Positions 51,089 to 60,711 of a stretch of 64,000 nucleotides of DNA are shown here, piece by piece. Each line of letters begins with the position of its first letter. Within the stretch, counting starts at the first letter, position 1. The position numbers were made by a program, and so were the translations under genes. The notes under the pieces were generated by a model. The model worked only from the letters and a program-made list of their open reading frames with translations. It was not told where the DNA came from and did not search any database. The DNA is taken from contig CAJFVO010000007.1 in the NCBI GenBank assembly GCA_904420555.1, positions 53,272-117,271 of the forward strand, in the 5' to 3' direction. The stretch comes from Candidatus Heritagella intestinalis. GTDB lineage: Bacteria > Bacillota > Clostridia > Oscillospirales > Acutalibacteraceae.

Positions 51089-52576
51089 ATGAATAACATT
51101 CCTCAGGTCAAGCTGGGCATTATCGCCGTCAGCCGTGACTGCTTTGTGATTTCCCTTTCTGAGCGCCGCCGCGCCGATATCGTCAAGGCCTACAGTGCCA
51201 AGGGTGGGGAGATTGTAGAGGTCAAAACCACCGTTGAAAACGAGAAGGATATGCTGGCGGCCGTGGCCGAGGCCAAGGAAGCCGGATGTAATGCCCTGGT
51301 GGTCTTTTTGGGCAACTTTGGCCCCGAGACCCCGGAAACCCTCATTGCCAAGGAGTTCACCGGCCCGGTGATGTATGTGGCCGCTGCAGAAGAGAGCGGC
51401 GACGACCTGATTAACGGCCGCGGCGACGCTTACTGCGGCATGCTCAACTGCTCCTACAACCTGGGCCTGCGCAAGCTCAAGGCTGTCATCCCCGAGTATC
51501 CCGTGGGCACCGCCGACGAGATTGCCGACATGATTGCCGACTTCGTCCCCGTGGCCCGTACCCTCATCGGCCTGTCCAGCCTGAAGGTCATCACCTTCGG
51601 CCCCCGTCCCCAGGACTTCTTCGCCTGCAACGCCCCCATTAAGCCCCTGTATGACCTGGGCATTGAGGTGCAGGAAAACAGCGAGCTGGACCTGCTGGTA
51701 GCCTATCGCGCCCACAAGGACGACGAGCGCATCCCCGCCGTGGTGGAGGACATGGCCGCAGAGCTGGGGGTCAAGGGCAACCAGTACCCCGACCTGCTGC
51801 CCCGGATGGCGCAGTTTGAGCTGACCCTGCTGGATTGGGCAGAGGAGAACAAGGGCTCCCGGGACTATGTGGTGTTTGCTGACAAGTGCTGGCCGGCCTT
51901 CCCCAGCGAGTTTGGCTTTGAGCCCTGCTATGTGAATTCCCGCCTTACTGCCAAGGGCATCCCCGTGGCCTGCGAGGTGGACATCTACGGCGCTGTCAGC
52001 GAGTACATCGGCGCCTGCGTCACCGGCGACGCCGTAACCCTGCTGGATATCAACAATTCCGTCCCCGCCGACCTGTATGCCCAGGATATTCAGGGCAAGT
52101 TCCCCTATGGCCCCAGAGACGTGTTCATGGGCTTCCACTGCGGCAACACCCCCATCTGCAAGCTCTGCGAGGACCGCGCTGTGAAATATCAGCTTATCCA
52201 GAACCGTTTGCTGGAAGACGGCGGCGAGCCGGACTTCACCCGCGGCACCCTGGAGGGCGACATTGCCGCCGGCCAGATCACCTTCTTCCGGCTCCAGAGT
52301 GGCGCCGACGGCACCCTCCACAGCTACATCGCCCAGGGCGAGGTACTCCCGGTGCCCACCCGTTCCTTCGGCGGCATCGGTATTTTCGCCATCCCGGAGA
52401 TGGGCCGCTTCTACCGCCATGTGCTGATCAGCAAGCGGTATCCCCATCACGGCGCCGTGGCCTTCGGCCATGTGGGCAAGGCCCTGTACACCATTTTTAA
52501 CTATCTGGGCGTGGAAGACATCTCCTTCAACCAGCCCAAGGGCATGCTGTACAAGGACGAGAACCCCTTTGCTTAA
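51089..52576 (+). CDS. L-fucose/L-arabinose isomerase family protein
   Basis: A 495-residue cytoplasmic protein related to FucI/AraA. The layout is an N-terminal Rossmann-like region (LGIIAVSRDCF ... NALVVFLGNFGPETP), a middle domain (LKVITFGPRPQDFFACNAP), and a C-terminal beta-barrel (FRLQSGADGTLHSYIAQGEV). Glu in CEVDIYGAV and Asp in LLDINNS sit where the metal-binding Glu and Asp of FucI are expected, and GFHCGNTP is conserved. The start ATG 51089 follows AAGGAGGAG. No kinase or aldolase is adjacent, so the exact sugar is not assigned. Confidence 0.82.
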   Translation: MNNIPQVKLGIIAVSRDCFVISLSERRRADIVKAYSAKGGEIVEVKTTVENEKDMLAAVAEAKEAGCNALVVFLGNFGPETPETLIAKEFTGPVMYVAAAEESGDDLINGRGDAYCGMLNCSYNLGLRKLKAVIPEYPVGTADEIADMIADFVPVARTLIGLSSLKVITFGPRPQDFFACNAPIKPLYDLGIEVQENSELDLLVAYRAHKDDERIPAVVEDMAAELGVKGNQYPDLLPRMAQFELTLLDWAEENKGSRDYVVFADKCWPAFPSEFGFEPCYVNSRLTAKGIPVACEVDIYGAVSEYIGACVTGDAVTLLDINNSVPADLYAQDIQGKFPYGPRDVFMGFHCGNTPICKLCEDRAVKYQLIQNRLLEDGGEPDFTRGTLEGDIAAGQITFFRLQSGADGTLHSYIAQGEVLPVPTRSFGGIGIFAIPEMGRFYRHVLISKRYPHHGAVAFGHVGKALYTIFNYLGVEDISFNQPKGMLYKDENPFA

Positions 52577-52595
52577 TTTCATATCTGCATAACAG

Positions 52596-52629
52596 AACCG
52601 GCGGAAGCATGAGGCTCCCGCCGGTTTTT
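52596..52629 (+). terminator. Terminator after the isomerase-family gene
   Basis: AACCGGCGG / CCGCCGGTT stem followed by T6. Confidence 0.9.
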
Positions 52630-52659
52630 TGCGCGTATTTTTCCTTTTCCAGAAATGCC

Positions 52660-52690
52660 AAAGGGCGGAGGAAAATCCCCTCCGCCCTTT
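52660..52690 (-). terminator. Terminator of the downstream adhesin gene (minus strand)
   Basis: AAAGGGCGGAGG / CCTCCGCCCTTT, perfect 12-bp stem. On the minus strand it continues into TTTGGCATTT, the same tail as after the adhesin at position 1898. Confidence 0.85.
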
Positions 52691-52725
52691 GTAGGCTCAT
52701 AAAGCCAAATGTGATTTAGTTGTTA

Positions 52726-55125
52726 TCAGGCCGTATGGCTCTTCTTTCTGCGGGAAACGAAGAACACGACGCCGGCGGTGACAATCAGCGCGCCGCCCAC
52801 AATGGAGAACAGGGTGGTGCCCATGCCGCCGGTGTGGGGGATGAGGGAGTTGGCGAATTTTACGCTAATGGGTGCGTCTGTAGAAGTGTCCGTGTCAATA
52901 GTAATCGGCAGTTCCGTATCACTCTTTACGTATCCATCAGGAGCTTTAGTTTCTTGCAAGGTGTATTCGCCATCATCCAGTCCGTTAAAGTAGGCGTAGC
53001 CATCATTGCCGGATGTTGCGGTATATGTTTCACCATTGGGTCCTTTCAACGTAAATTCAGCGCCGGACAGGCCCTTAGTCTCATCGGCTTGATCATACTT
53101 AAAGATCTTAATCGCATAGGTTTTTACATTTACAGTATCCTCTTCAGTTTCCCCGCCTTCATAAGTAACCCATGCGGTATTGGGATAAGTACCAGTTACG
53201 ACATCTTTATTCAATGTAGCGGTGTAGGTTACCACGATAGGCGCGGATTTAGCAATATCTTCATCTGTAATGACACCAGCTTCATACAGAGCAGCCAAAT
53301 CCAGCTCGATTTCAAAGGTACAGCCATCTGTCAAATCATCGTCATCGGCCTTAGTCAATGTATAGGTAAGATTTACATCATTGTTAGTACCTTCACGGTC
53401 AAGAACGACGTTAAAGTTATCGGGATCTTCCAAGTTTTTATGCATGACATCGTGGAAGGTCAGGATGTATTCACCACTGTTCGGCAACGCTCTGGTTGTG
53501 ATTTCCGGAGGGTCAACCGGATCGGGCTTCAAATAGTTGGTGAGGTCTTCCGGCACATTGGAAGTCAGCTTGAAGTTAATGGTTTCACCAGCCTCTGCGC
53601 CCACGGAATCCTTCTCCCAGGATTTATCATCGTTATCCATGACTTGCTTGTCCAGGCCGGGGTAACTAACTTTGTCCACAGCATTTTTCCCATGGGCGGC
53701 TTTCAGGGCCTTCAGGCCGGTTATTGTGGTATCATTGCATTCTACAATGTGGTTATCTTCTTCGTTTTCAGCATGAGCTTGCCAACGAGCATCTGCCGCA
53801 TCATTATACCAACCATCAATCATATGCTCGCAGTCGTCCAGAACCCAGTCGGAGCCGACTTTGCCGAAGGTCAGAGAGGGGCCATTTACGCCTTCAGAAA
53901 CATAAATATCGTCGCCGCCTTTGGTAGCGTGGTTGTTGTAAATTTTCGCGTCGGCGGGAATAACTACAGTCGGATCATAGTTAGCTCCATAACCAACATA
54001 GAGACCACCGCCATAGCCATCGAGTAAAGTATTGGATACTTCGTTATTCATAATCTCCAACACTGCGCCGTTTGCCACATTTAAGTTGCCCTGACGTACA
54101 TAAAGGCCGGTGTTGTGGTTGTTGTTGATATACAGCTTGCTAGTGCCGTCAACAGTGAAAGTTTCATTGTTATATAGGCGCATACCAGCATATCCGGCGA
54201 GAGAACCATAGGCATTTTTAGTAACGGTTACAATAGAGTTATTGGAGATAGTCATATCGCGTCCTACGGCGATACCCATGTAAGCATTATTATTAGCGGT
54301 TACAGTGGAATTAGAGATAAACAAATCGCCTGTAGAAAGCCCATGGCTGGCGTTATTACTAAAGTCTACAGTAGAATCTGTAATATTAAAGTGAGCGCCA
54401 TTGGAGCCACTGGTGGTGCTATCAATTACCTGAACATCGCTATTGTCAATAGTAACATTCCACGTACCAATAATGCCACCACGGTTATGATCAGAAGTGT
54501 AGGTAGAATCAATAATTTCCAAATAACTATTAGCCTGCCCACCCCATTCAATAGCATCTTCCGGGAAGTCGGTAATATTCAACTGAGAATTATTCAGCGT
54601 AATAGTGCCACCGCAACTATCGTAATAAATGGCATGGAGGCGATTAGTAGCACCAGTGTTTGTCATATTGATGGCGGAATTATTAAAAGTAAAATTCACG
54701 TAATCATCGGTCAGTGCGACACCAGAAGCATCTTTACCACCATTGATGTAGAATAAACCAAGGTCGGAAGTATAAGTTGGATTCTCAATTTCAATGGTAT
54801 AATTGAAATTGAGAATAATGTTGTTAAATGTCAATTCACGTCCCGCAGTGAACCCATATCGTACATTGGTAGAAGTAACGGTATGATTTTGCCCGTCAAT
54901 GGTAATGGACTTGTCCAGCGTTTTGCTAAGAGTGGCATCACCCAGCAAAGTAATCGTGTCACCGTCCGATGCCGCCGCGATAGCATCATCCAGCGTGGCA
55001 TAGGTTTTGTTGCCAATCTGTGCCACGTCCCCTTCCGCCGCCATGGCGCTGAGAGGCAGCATGGAGATGACCATAGCCGCAGCCATCACCCATGACAAGA
55101 ACCGCTTTGCGAACTTTTTCTTCAT
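52726..55125 (-). CDS. Sortase-anchored beta-helix/isopeptide-domain surface adhesin (full length)
   Basis: Start set at ATG 55125 (GGGAGA upstream), giving 799 residues with a signal peptide (MKKKFAKRFLSWVMAAAMV...LSAMA). The mature protein begins with ATLDDAIAAASDGDTITLLGDATL, typical of right-handed beta-helix adhesins, followed by about 350 residues of N/T/S-rich helix rungs, then D2-type isopeptide domains (LTFHDVMHKNLED), a SpaA/Cna_B domain (GLSGAEFTLKGPNGETYT ... LQETKAPDGY), IPHTG, a TM and RRKKSHTA. The C-terminal half matches the protein at 3-1898, but no sortase is beside this copy. It is likely a wall-linked adhesin for glycans or matrix; the ligand is unknown. Confidence 0.9.
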   Translation of the reverse strand: MKKKFAKRFLSWVMAAAMVISMLPLSAMAAEGDVAQIGNKTYATLDDAIAAASDGDTITLLGDATLSKTLDKSITIDGQNHTVTSTNVRYGFTAGRELTFNNIILNFNYTIEIENPTYTSDLGLFYINGGKDASGVALTDDYVNFTFNNSAINMTNTGATNRLHAIYYDSCGGTITLNNSQLNITDFPEDAIEWGGQANSYLEIIDSTYTSDHNRGGIIGTWNVTIDNSDVQVIDSTTSGSNGAHFNITDSTVDFSNNASHGLSTGDLFISNSTVTANNNAYMGIAVGRDMTISNNSIVTVTKNAYGSLAGYAGMRLYNNETFTVDGTSKLYINNNHNTGLYVRQGNLNVANGAVLEIMNNEVSNTLLDGYGGGLYVGYGANYDPTVVIPADAKIYNNHATKGGDDIYVSEGVNGPSLTFGKVGSDWVLDDCEHMIDGWYNDAADARWQAHAENEEDNHIVECNDTTITGLKALKAAHGKNAVDKVSYPGLDKQVMDNDDKSWEKDSVGAEAGETINFKLTSNVPEDLTNYLKPDPVDPPEITTRALPNSGEYILTFHDVMHKNLEDPDNFNVVLDREGTNNDVNLTYTLTKADDDDLTDGCTFEIELDLAALYEAGVITDEDIAKSAPIVVTYTATLNKDVVTGTYPNTAWVTYEGGETEEDTVNVKTYAIKIFKYDQADETKGLSGAEFTLKGPNGETYTATSGNDGYAYFNGLDDGEYTLQETKAPDGYVKSDTELPITIDTDTSTDAPISVKFANSLIPHTGGMGTTLFSIVGGALIVTAGVVFFVSRRKKSHTA

Positions 55126-55204
55126 TTTGCAGGTCTCCCTTCCTTTTTTGTGACTGGCGCTGCCGTTCTCTGAATCCTTCTTCATAGAATGCCGCAAGGG
55201 TTCA

Positions 55205-55301
55205 ACGGAAAGTATACCTTACCGTTCACCGGTTTTTGATCCTTAAAACGAGTGAAAACCGGTATTTTTTTGTAAAAATAGCACAAACGGAAAAGTATGC
55301 T
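55205..55301 (-). promoter_or_regulatory. Adhesin upstream region with repeated ATACTTTYCCGT motif
   Basis: Two related words on the minus strand, AGGTATACTTTCCGT (55205-55219) and AGCATACTTTTCCGT (55287-55301), flank a pair of AAAACCGGT words. The first is identical to the motif upstream of the Usp-like gene. It may be a promoter/operator set. The rest of the 55126-55429 interval is AT-rich without a gene. Confidence 0.4.
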
Positions 55302-55429
55302 TTCTTTGGAGCGGGACAGCACAGTCCACTTTTTATAAAGAGTGTAGCACGAAAAAGGAAAAAATTCAATATATAATTTCGTTTTTTTTGGAGAAGAAAA
55401 CGAATATAAAGCGGAGCATAGAACTACCT

Positions 55430-55996
55430 TTATAAAAGGGAATAAAGGGCCACCCCGGCCACCCCGGCCCCGCACATGACCCAAATGGGGTTCAGCTTCC
55501 AGATGCGCAGGACGATAAAGGCCGCCAGGAAGATTCCCACGGCAATCCAGTCCACCGCGTTGGCAGAGAGGATAATTTCCCCCGCCGGAAAGAAAGAACT
55601 GACAAGAATGGACACCCCCGCTGCGGCAATGAGGGCCACTACCGCCGGCTGCAAGCCCTTGAGGGTTCCCTGGACCATGGTCAGGTTCCGGTACTTGTAG
55701 TAGATATAGGCCAGGGTCAACACAATAATGCAGGAGGGGAACACGCACCCCAGGGTGGCTACCACCGCCCCGGCCAGGCCGGCAATGCGGATGCCCACAA
55801 AGGTAGCGGCGTTGATGGCAATGGGGCCGGGGGTCATCTGAGAGATGGTGATAATGTCGGAGAACTCCGTCATGGTCATCCAGCCGTATTGATCCACTAC
55901 CTGTGCCTGGATCAAGGGCAGGGCCGCATAGCCGCCCCCAATGCTGAACAGGCCAATCTGGAAAAAGCTCCAGAAAAGCTCTAAAAAAGTAATCAT
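55430..55996 (-). CDS. Chromate transporter family protein, short CHR subunit (distal gene)
   Basis: A 188-residue membrane protein made of one CHR domain. Motifs FFQIGLFSIGGGYAALPLIQ and ISQMTPGPIAINAATFVG are the family hallmarks. Bidomain ChrA proteins contain two such halves; here they are two separate genes overlapping by four bases (ATGA), so a heterodimer is likely. Known members export chromate, but many gut homologs probably move other anions. The GxxPGP motif is intact. Confidence 0.88.
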   Translation of the reverse strand: MITFLELFWSFFQIGLFSIGGGYAALPLIQAQVVDQYGWMTMTEFSDIITISQMTPGPIAINAATFVGIRIAGLAGAVVATLGCVFPSCIIVLTLAYIYYKYRNLTMVQGTLKGLQPAVVALIAAAGVSILVSSFFPAGEIILSANAVDWIAVGIFLAAFIVLRIWKLNPIWVMCGAGVAGVALYSLL

Positions 55997-56595
55997 TTGC
56001 CAGCCTCTCCTTTCCCTTTTTTCTTTTCGGCCCGTTCCCGGCGCCAGGTGTCTACAGCGCCGATCACCGCGCAGACCAGAATAATGAGCACCACGTTCCA
56101 GTCAAAGAAGCACGACGCCACAAAGGCTCCCACCAGCATAATTACCGGCAGTACCCGGCGGAGCTTGAGGACGTTCCAGCCCATGGACACCACCACGTCG
56201 CAGATGACGGCGGCCACGCCGGCCTGCATGCCCTTCATCACCAAGTCCACCACCCAGTTGTCTCGAAACTGGGCGTAAAACAGGGAGACTATTGATAAAA
56301 TAATAAAGGGCGGCAGCACCGTGGCCAGCATGGAGAGCAGAGCTCCAGGAATTCCCGCCACCCGGTAGCCCACCAGCACCGCGGCGTTCACCGCCATGGC
56401 CCCGGGGGTGGACTGGGCGATGGCCGTCAAATCCAGCATTTCGTCATCCTCAATCCAGTGCCGGTGCAGGACGAATTCCCGGCGCATCAGAGGCACAATC
56501 ACGTAGCCGCCTCCAAAGGTAAAGGCACTGAGCCGGAAGGTGGCCCAAAAGAGCTTCCAGTAGAGGCCCTTTTCCTTGACTTTTTTCGTTTCCAT
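55993..56595 (-). CDS. Chromate transporter family protein, short CHR subunit (proximal gene)
   Basis: A 200-residue partner of the preceding protein. A cytoplasmic Lys-rich N-terminus precedes FRLSAFTFGGGYVIVPLMRREFV and IAQSTPGAMAVNAAVLVG, a second CHR domain (P-G-A instead of P-G-P). The C-terminus is a Lys/Glu tail. Start set at ATG 56595, after GAAAGGG at longer than usual spacing; the frame extends to 56655. It diverges from a LysR gene, its probable regulator. Confidence 0.87.
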   Translation of the reverse strand: METKKVKEKGLYWKLFWATFRLSAFTFGGGYVIVPLMRREFVLHRHWIEDDEMLDLTAIAQSTPGAMAVNAAVLVGYRVAGIPGALLSMLATVLPPFIILSIVSLFYAQFRDNWVVDLVMKGMQAGVAAVICDVVVSMGWNVLKLRRVLPVIMLVGAFVASCFFDWNVVLIILVCAVIGAVDTWRRERAEKKKGKGEAGK

Positions 56596-56656
56596 TGTTC
56601 CAACCAACCCTTTCTGATTCCTCTTGGTATTCCTATTGTACCTCTTGTCATTCAAT

Positions 56657-56699
56657 AATAAAAATACTATTATAATATAAAAACCATATGATTTTTATT
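56657..56699. promoter_or_regulatory. Inverted repeat in the chr-lysR divergent region
   Basis: AATAAAAAT and ATTTTTATT, a perfect 9-bp inverted repeat with a 25-base AT-rich centre containing TATAAT. It is a plausible operator for the divergent LysR protein, though AT richness makes chance repeats likely. Confidence 0.4.
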
Positions 56700-56719
56700 A
56701 TGATTGGGGGACAAAGACC

Positions 56720-57634
56720 ATGACACTGCGGCATATCCGGATTTTCCTGGCAGTGTGTGCCAATGACTGCAACGTGACCCGGGCGGCGGAATCCCTGTAT
56801 ATGGCCCAGCCGGCAGTGAGCGCTGCGGTGCGGGAATTGGAGGAATACTACGGCGTGAAGCTCTTTGACCGGATCTCCCGGCGGCTGTACCTCACCGAAG
56901 CGGGGAAGCGATTCCAGCAGTACGCCAGCCATGTGGCCTCCCTGTTCGACGATATGGAGAAGGAAATGCGGGATTGGGAAGCCCTGGGGATGCTGCGCAT
57001 CGGGGCCAGCATTACCATCGGCTCCTGGCTCCTGCCGGGCTATGTGAAGCGCTTTTCCGAAAAATATCCGGGTATGGATGTGCGGGTATCGGTAGAGCAG
57101 TCGGAACGGCTGGAAAAACGCCTGTTAAATAACGAGCTGGATTTTGCCTTAATGGAAGGTGTAGTCCACGAACCGGGGCTTATCGGGGAAGAATACATGG
57201 AGGATGTCCTTCTGCCGGTGTGCGGCGCGGAGGGGCCCTTCCAGCCCTGGCAGACGGTTTCCCAAGAGGAATTCCAGCAGCAGAGATTCCTTTTGCGGGA
57301 GCGGGGCAGCGGCACCCGGGAGATTTTCGACAGCGTGACCCAGGCGGCGGGCTTCTCCATCCGTCCTGTGTGGGAGAGCGCCAGCAATACCGCCCTGCTC
57401 AACGCGGCCAGCGCCGGCCTGGGGGTGACGGTGCTTTCCGGCTGGCTTATGGAGGGGCCGGCGGCCCAGGGGCTGCTGCATCCCTTCCAAGTGGAGGGGC
57501 TTCGGTTCGTCCGGCAGTTTCGTATCGTCTACCATAAAAATAAATATATTTCTCAGGCAGCCCGGGACTTTATGGCCCTCTGTCAAGAGAAGCTCCCTGT
57601 GTCACCCCTTGCGGCCAAGGAAGAAAAGGAGTAG
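56720..57634 (+). CDS. LysR-family transcriptional regulator
   Basis: A 304-residue regulator. The N-terminal winged helix ([49 protein letters not shown]) is followed by a linker helix and a LysR substrate-binding domain (about 92-295, [27 protein letters not shown]). RBS GGGGG before ATG. It is divergent from the two chr genes, the classic layout of a LysR regulator and its target. The inducer is unknown. Confidence 0.92.
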   Translation: MTLRHIRIFLAVCANDCNVTRAAESLYMAQPAVSAAVRELEEYYGVKLFDRISRRLYLTEAGKRFQQYASHVASLFDDMEKEMRDWEALGMLRIGASITIGSWLLPGYVKRFSEKYPGMDVRVSVEQSERLEKRLLNNELDFALMEGVVHEPGLIGEEYMEDVLLPVCGAEGPFQPWQTVSQEEFQQQRFLLRERGSGTREIFDSVTQAAGFSIRPVWESASNTALLNAASAGLGVTVLSGWLMEGPAAQGLLHPFQVEGLRFVRQFRIVYHKNKYISQAARDFMALCQEKLPVSPLAAKEEKE

Positions 57635-57671
57635 AATCAACACAGGAATCCATTTGCGAAAGGAAGTTTTT

Positions 57672-58898
57672 ATGATGCAGCCTGTTTTGGAACGCTTTTT
57701 GCGGTATGTACAGTACGACACCACCTCCAGCGAGGAGAGCAGCGCTTGCCCCAGCACTCCGGGGCAGCTGGTCTTTGCGGAGGTTTTGCAGAAAGAATTA
57801 GAGGAGCTGGGGGTTTCCAACGTCCGCTCCCAGAACGCCTATGTTTACGGGGAAATTCCCGCCACGCCCGGCTGTGAGCAGGAACCGGCCATTGGATTCA
57901 TTGCCCACCTGGACACAGCCCCGGCAGCCAGCGGCGCTAACGTGCGTCCCCGGGTGGTGGAATATCAGGGCGGGGACATCGTTCTCAACGAGGAAGGCCC
58001 AGTGGTCATGAAGGAAGCGGACTTCCCTTATCTGGCCGATTATCAGGGCCAGGCGCTGGTGGTCACCGACGGCACCACCCTCCTGGGGGCCGATGACAAG
58101 GCCGGTGTGGCGGAGATTATGACGGCGGCGGAGCGGCTGCTCCAGGGAGACATCCCTCACGGGAAAATCTGCATTGCCTTTACCCCGGACGAGGAAGTGG
58201 GCCGGGGCGCCGACCACTTTGACGTGGCAGGATTTGGAGCAGAATATGCCTACACCGTAGACGGCGGTGATTTGGGAGACATCAACTATGAGAGCTTCAA
58301 CGCCGCGGATTTGAAGGTCATCATCCACGGCCGGAGCATCCACCCCGGTTCCGCCAAGGGCAAAATGCGCAACGCCCTGCTTCTGGGCATGGAGTTCCAC
58401 GGGATGCTGCCGGTGGAAGAAAACCCCATGTACACTGAGGGCTATGAGGGCTTCTATCATCTGGAAGGCATGCAGGGCAATGAGGAAACCGCCCAGCTCC
58501 ACTATATTGTCCGGGACCACGACCGGGAAAAATTCGCTCAGAAAAAGGAGCGGGTAGAAAAAATCGCCGCTTATCTCAACGACAAGTACGGCGATGGGAC
58601 CATGGTTCTGGAAATGGCCGACAGCTATTATAATATGAAAGAGAAGCTGGAAGACCGGAAAGAGATTCTGCTCCGGGCCCAGGAAGCTTTCCGGGCCTGC
58701 GGCGTGGAACCCTACTCCACTCCTATTCGGGGCGGCACCGACGGCTCCCGGCTCTCCTTTATGGGACTGCCCTGTCCCAACCTCTCCACTGGCGGGGCTA
58801 ACGGCCACGGCCGGTTTGAGTTTGCCTCTGTCCCCGCCATGGAGAAAATGGTGGAAGTGTTGGTGGAGATGGCCCGGCCGTTCCGTCCGGAAGCCTAA
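57672..58898 (+). CDS. pepT: Peptidase T (aminotripeptidase, M20B)
   Basis: Zinc aminopeptidase releasing N-terminal residues from tripeptides. Metal-binding motifs are in order: [47 protein letters not shown] and the C-terminal [13 protein letters not shown]. The dimerization domain lies at about 200-310. ATG 57672 after AAAGGAAG is used; ATG 57675 is equally possible. The length of 408 residues is normal. It fits the peptide-based nutrition seen at 25-34 kb. Confidence 0.93.
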   Translation: MMQPVLERFLRYVQYDTTSSEESSACPSTPGQLVFAEVLQKELEELGVSNVRSQNAYVYGEIPATPGCEQEPAIGFIAHLDTAPAASGANVRPRVVEYQGGDIVLNEEGPVVMKEADFPYLADYQGQALVVTDGTTLLGADDKAGVAEIMTAAERLLQGDIPHGKICIAFTPDEEVGRGADHFDVAGFGAEYAYTVDGGDLGDINYESFNAADLKVIIHGRSIHPGSAKGKMRNALLLGMEFHGMLPVEENPMYTEGYEGFYHLEGMQGNEETAQLHYIVRDHDREKFAQKKERVEKIAAYLNDKYGDGTMVLEMADSYYNMKEKLEDRKEILLRAQEAFRACGVEPYSTPIRGGTDGSRLSFMGLPCPNLSTGGANGHGRFEFASVPAMEKMVEVLVEMARPFRPEA

Positions 58899-58903
58899 AG
58901 CCG

Positions 58904-59461
58904 TCAGGGATGGAGGAATTCCTCTGGGGAAACGCCGTAAACTTCCCGGAGCAGGCAGTCCCGGCAGCGGCGGAAGGCTTCCTTCGACAGGGCTCCAGGC
59001 CAGCTCATGAGAAGCAGGGGGATGGGTTCCTGCCCGGGCTGCATGGCGGGCTGCCAATAGGAAAAGGAATTGAGAGTAAACCCTGCCCGCTGGTAAAAGC
59101 CAATGCGCCGCTGGGCGATGGCGGTTTCCGGGGGTTCCACTTCCAGTACTACCGGGGTTTCCGATTCCCCGGCCCAGCGCAGGAGGGCTTTGGTTCCGAT
59201 ACCCTTGCCACGGGCGTTCTCGTTGACGGCGAAGTGCTCACAGAAGCGGAATTCCCCGAAATCCCATACGCCCAGGAATCCCAGGAACTGACCATCTTCC
59301 TCTAAAATCCGATAGCTGTACACATCTTTTTCCAAAAGGGCCGCCTGGCCCTGGCGGGTGCGGCGCTCGGACTGGGGGAAGGCCTGTTCCATCAGGGAGA
59401 AAACCGCCTCAAAGGATTCTCTCCCGCCGGTTTTTATCAAAAATTCCGTATCCTTTTTCAT
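58904..59461 (-). CDS. GNAT family N-acetyltransferase
   Basis: A 185-residue acetyl-CoA-dependent transferase. The CoA pyrophosphate loop is ARGKGIGTKAL, with strands FLGFLGVWDFGEFRFCEHFAVNE before it and FYQRAGFTLNSFSYWQPAM after it. The acceptor cannot be predicted. RBS GGAGAG lies before the ATG. It is convergent with pepT, only five bases apart. Confidence 0.88.
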   Translation of the reverse strand: MKKDTEFLIKTGGRESFEAVFSLMEQAFPQSERRTRQGQAALLEKDVYSYRILEEDGQFLGFLGVWDFGEFRFCEHFAVNENARGKGIGTKALLRWAGESETPVVLEVEPPETAIAQRRIGFYQRAGFTLNSFSYWQPAMQPGQEPIPLLLMSWPGALSKEAFRRCRDCLLREVYGVSPEEFLHP

Positions 59462-59566
59462 GAAAATCCTCTCCTTTTATGAAAAGTGTTGATTTCCATA
59501 AGGATACCGGATTCTCGATAGGCTTGTCAACTGCCGGAGAAAATTCCAGGAAAAGAGAATTTTTAG

Positions 59567-59595
59567 TTGTAATTCGTGGGGCTTTCGTGTATGAT
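59567..59595 (+). promoter_or_regulatory. Promoter for the Ser/Thr-rich membrane protein
   Basis: -35 TTGTAA and -10 TATGAT, 17-base spacer. Confidence 0.55.
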
Positions 59596-59649
59596 AGGAA
59601 TGATGTTTCCCGAAAATTGTGAAGAATTTTGTAGGAGGTAGTTTTCTCT

Positions 59650-60528
59650 ATGCAGAAAAAAGGCTTTTTCCGCCTTTTGACCGTTGCAGCGGTTTTAATT
59701 TTTGTGATTTCAGCATGCTGCCTGACGGTTTTAGGCTATGAACCCGATACGATCCAGCCCTTGACCGAAACCACCACCAGCAGTGAGGGCGAGACCAGCC
59801 CGCCCAGCTCTGAATCCCCGGTGACTACGCCGGAACCGCCGGAAACCTCGAGTTCCGAGGGAGAAGAATCTAGCAGTACCAGCAGTTCTCAGGGAGGAGA
59901 TACTTCCAGCGAAAGTTCTGTGAGCAGTGATGTTGAGGAACCGGACGAATCCGGAAATTCGGGAAATTCAGGTGACAATACTGGGGGAAATACCGGTAAT
60001 ACCGGTGGCGGCACAGGCGGTGGATATGACTCCAGTGATGATGAGCCTGCTTATGAAGAGCCCAGCTATGACCCCGATTACGGCAACAGCGTCAGTGAAC
60101 CCACTGTCAGCGTGCCTGCCGGCTCCAATTTTAACGACGATGATAACAGCGACCTGGTGGACGACGGTTCGGTAGTCAGCGGCCTGCCTGCCGGGGAAGC
60201 CAGCGATTCCTCGGAAGAGTCTTCTTCAGAATCGGAGGAATCCTCTCAGCCGGAGAGCACCGGTAACGGCGGCAGCAGCATTTTGCTGATAGCAGGGATC
60301 GTGCTCATTGTGCTGGGCGTCGGCGGCCTGGGTACTGTGGTCTATTTGCAGTTTATCCGTCCCAAGATGAAGGCGAAAAAGGCGGAAGCCGATAGCAGCC
60401 CCTTTGTGGAGGACGACATTGACGGCTACAACGTGACTCCGGAGCAGCCCAAGGTGGATACCAAAGCGGATACCATGGAAATCGACATCAACAGCTATGA
60501 TGCCGGCAAGGACGATGAAGTAAAATAA
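59650..60528 (+). CDS. Exported Ser/Thr/Gly-rich membrane-anchored protein, unknown function
   Basis: Not recognised as a family. The 292-residue protein has an N-terminal hydrophobic signal (about 7-28), a low-complexity extracellular stalk (35-210) dominated by Ser, Thr, Glu, Pro and Gly (SSSEGEESSSTSSS, GNSGNSGDNTGGNTGNTGGG), one TM (about 215-238) and an acidic cytoplasmic tail of about 50 residues. No LPXTG is present. The composition is that of a wall-spanning stalk, possibly O-glycosylated. RBS GTAGGAGG is strong. It is flanked by a promoter and a terminator as a single-gene unit. Confidence 0.75.
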   Translation: MQKKGFFRLLTVAAVLIFVISACCLTVLGYEPDTIQPLTETTTSSEGETSPPSSESPVTTPEPPETSSSEGEESSSTSSSQGGDTSSESSVSSDVEEPDESGNSGNSGDNTGGNTGNTGGGTGGGYDSSDDEPAYEEPSYDPDYGNSVSEPTVSVPAGSNFNDDDNSDLVDDGSVVSGLPAGEASDSSEESSSESEESSQPESTGNGGSSILLIAGIVLIVLGVGGLGTVVYLQFIRPKMKAKKAEADSSPFVEDDIDGYNVTPEQPKVDTKADTMEIDINSYDAGKDDEVK

Positions 60529-60552
60529 AGGTAATCGTAATCTATTTAAAGA

Positions 60553-60580
60553 AAGAGAGCTTCTTAGGAGGCTCTCTTCT
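60553..60580 (+). terminator. Terminator after the Ser/Thr-rich protein
   Basis: AAGAGAGC / GCTCTCTT stem with a 10-base loop. Confidence 0.75.
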
Positions 60581-60605
60581 TGCTTAGAACAGGCAATTTT
60601 TCCCC

Positions 60606-60634
60606 TTGCCATTCCCGGAGAAATCTGCTACACT
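60606..60634 (+). promoter_or_regulatory. Promoter of the ABC-F leader
   Basis: -35 TTGCCA and -10 TACACT, 17-base spacer, about 290 bases before the ABC-F start codon, implying a long regulatory leader. Confidence 0.6.
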
Positions 60635-60711
60635 GGGAAAGGACAACGTCCGGCCTGGAAAAGGCTCGGCCCTGTCTCTGAAAATTCTAAGAAAGGACAG
60701 GTACCGGAAGC

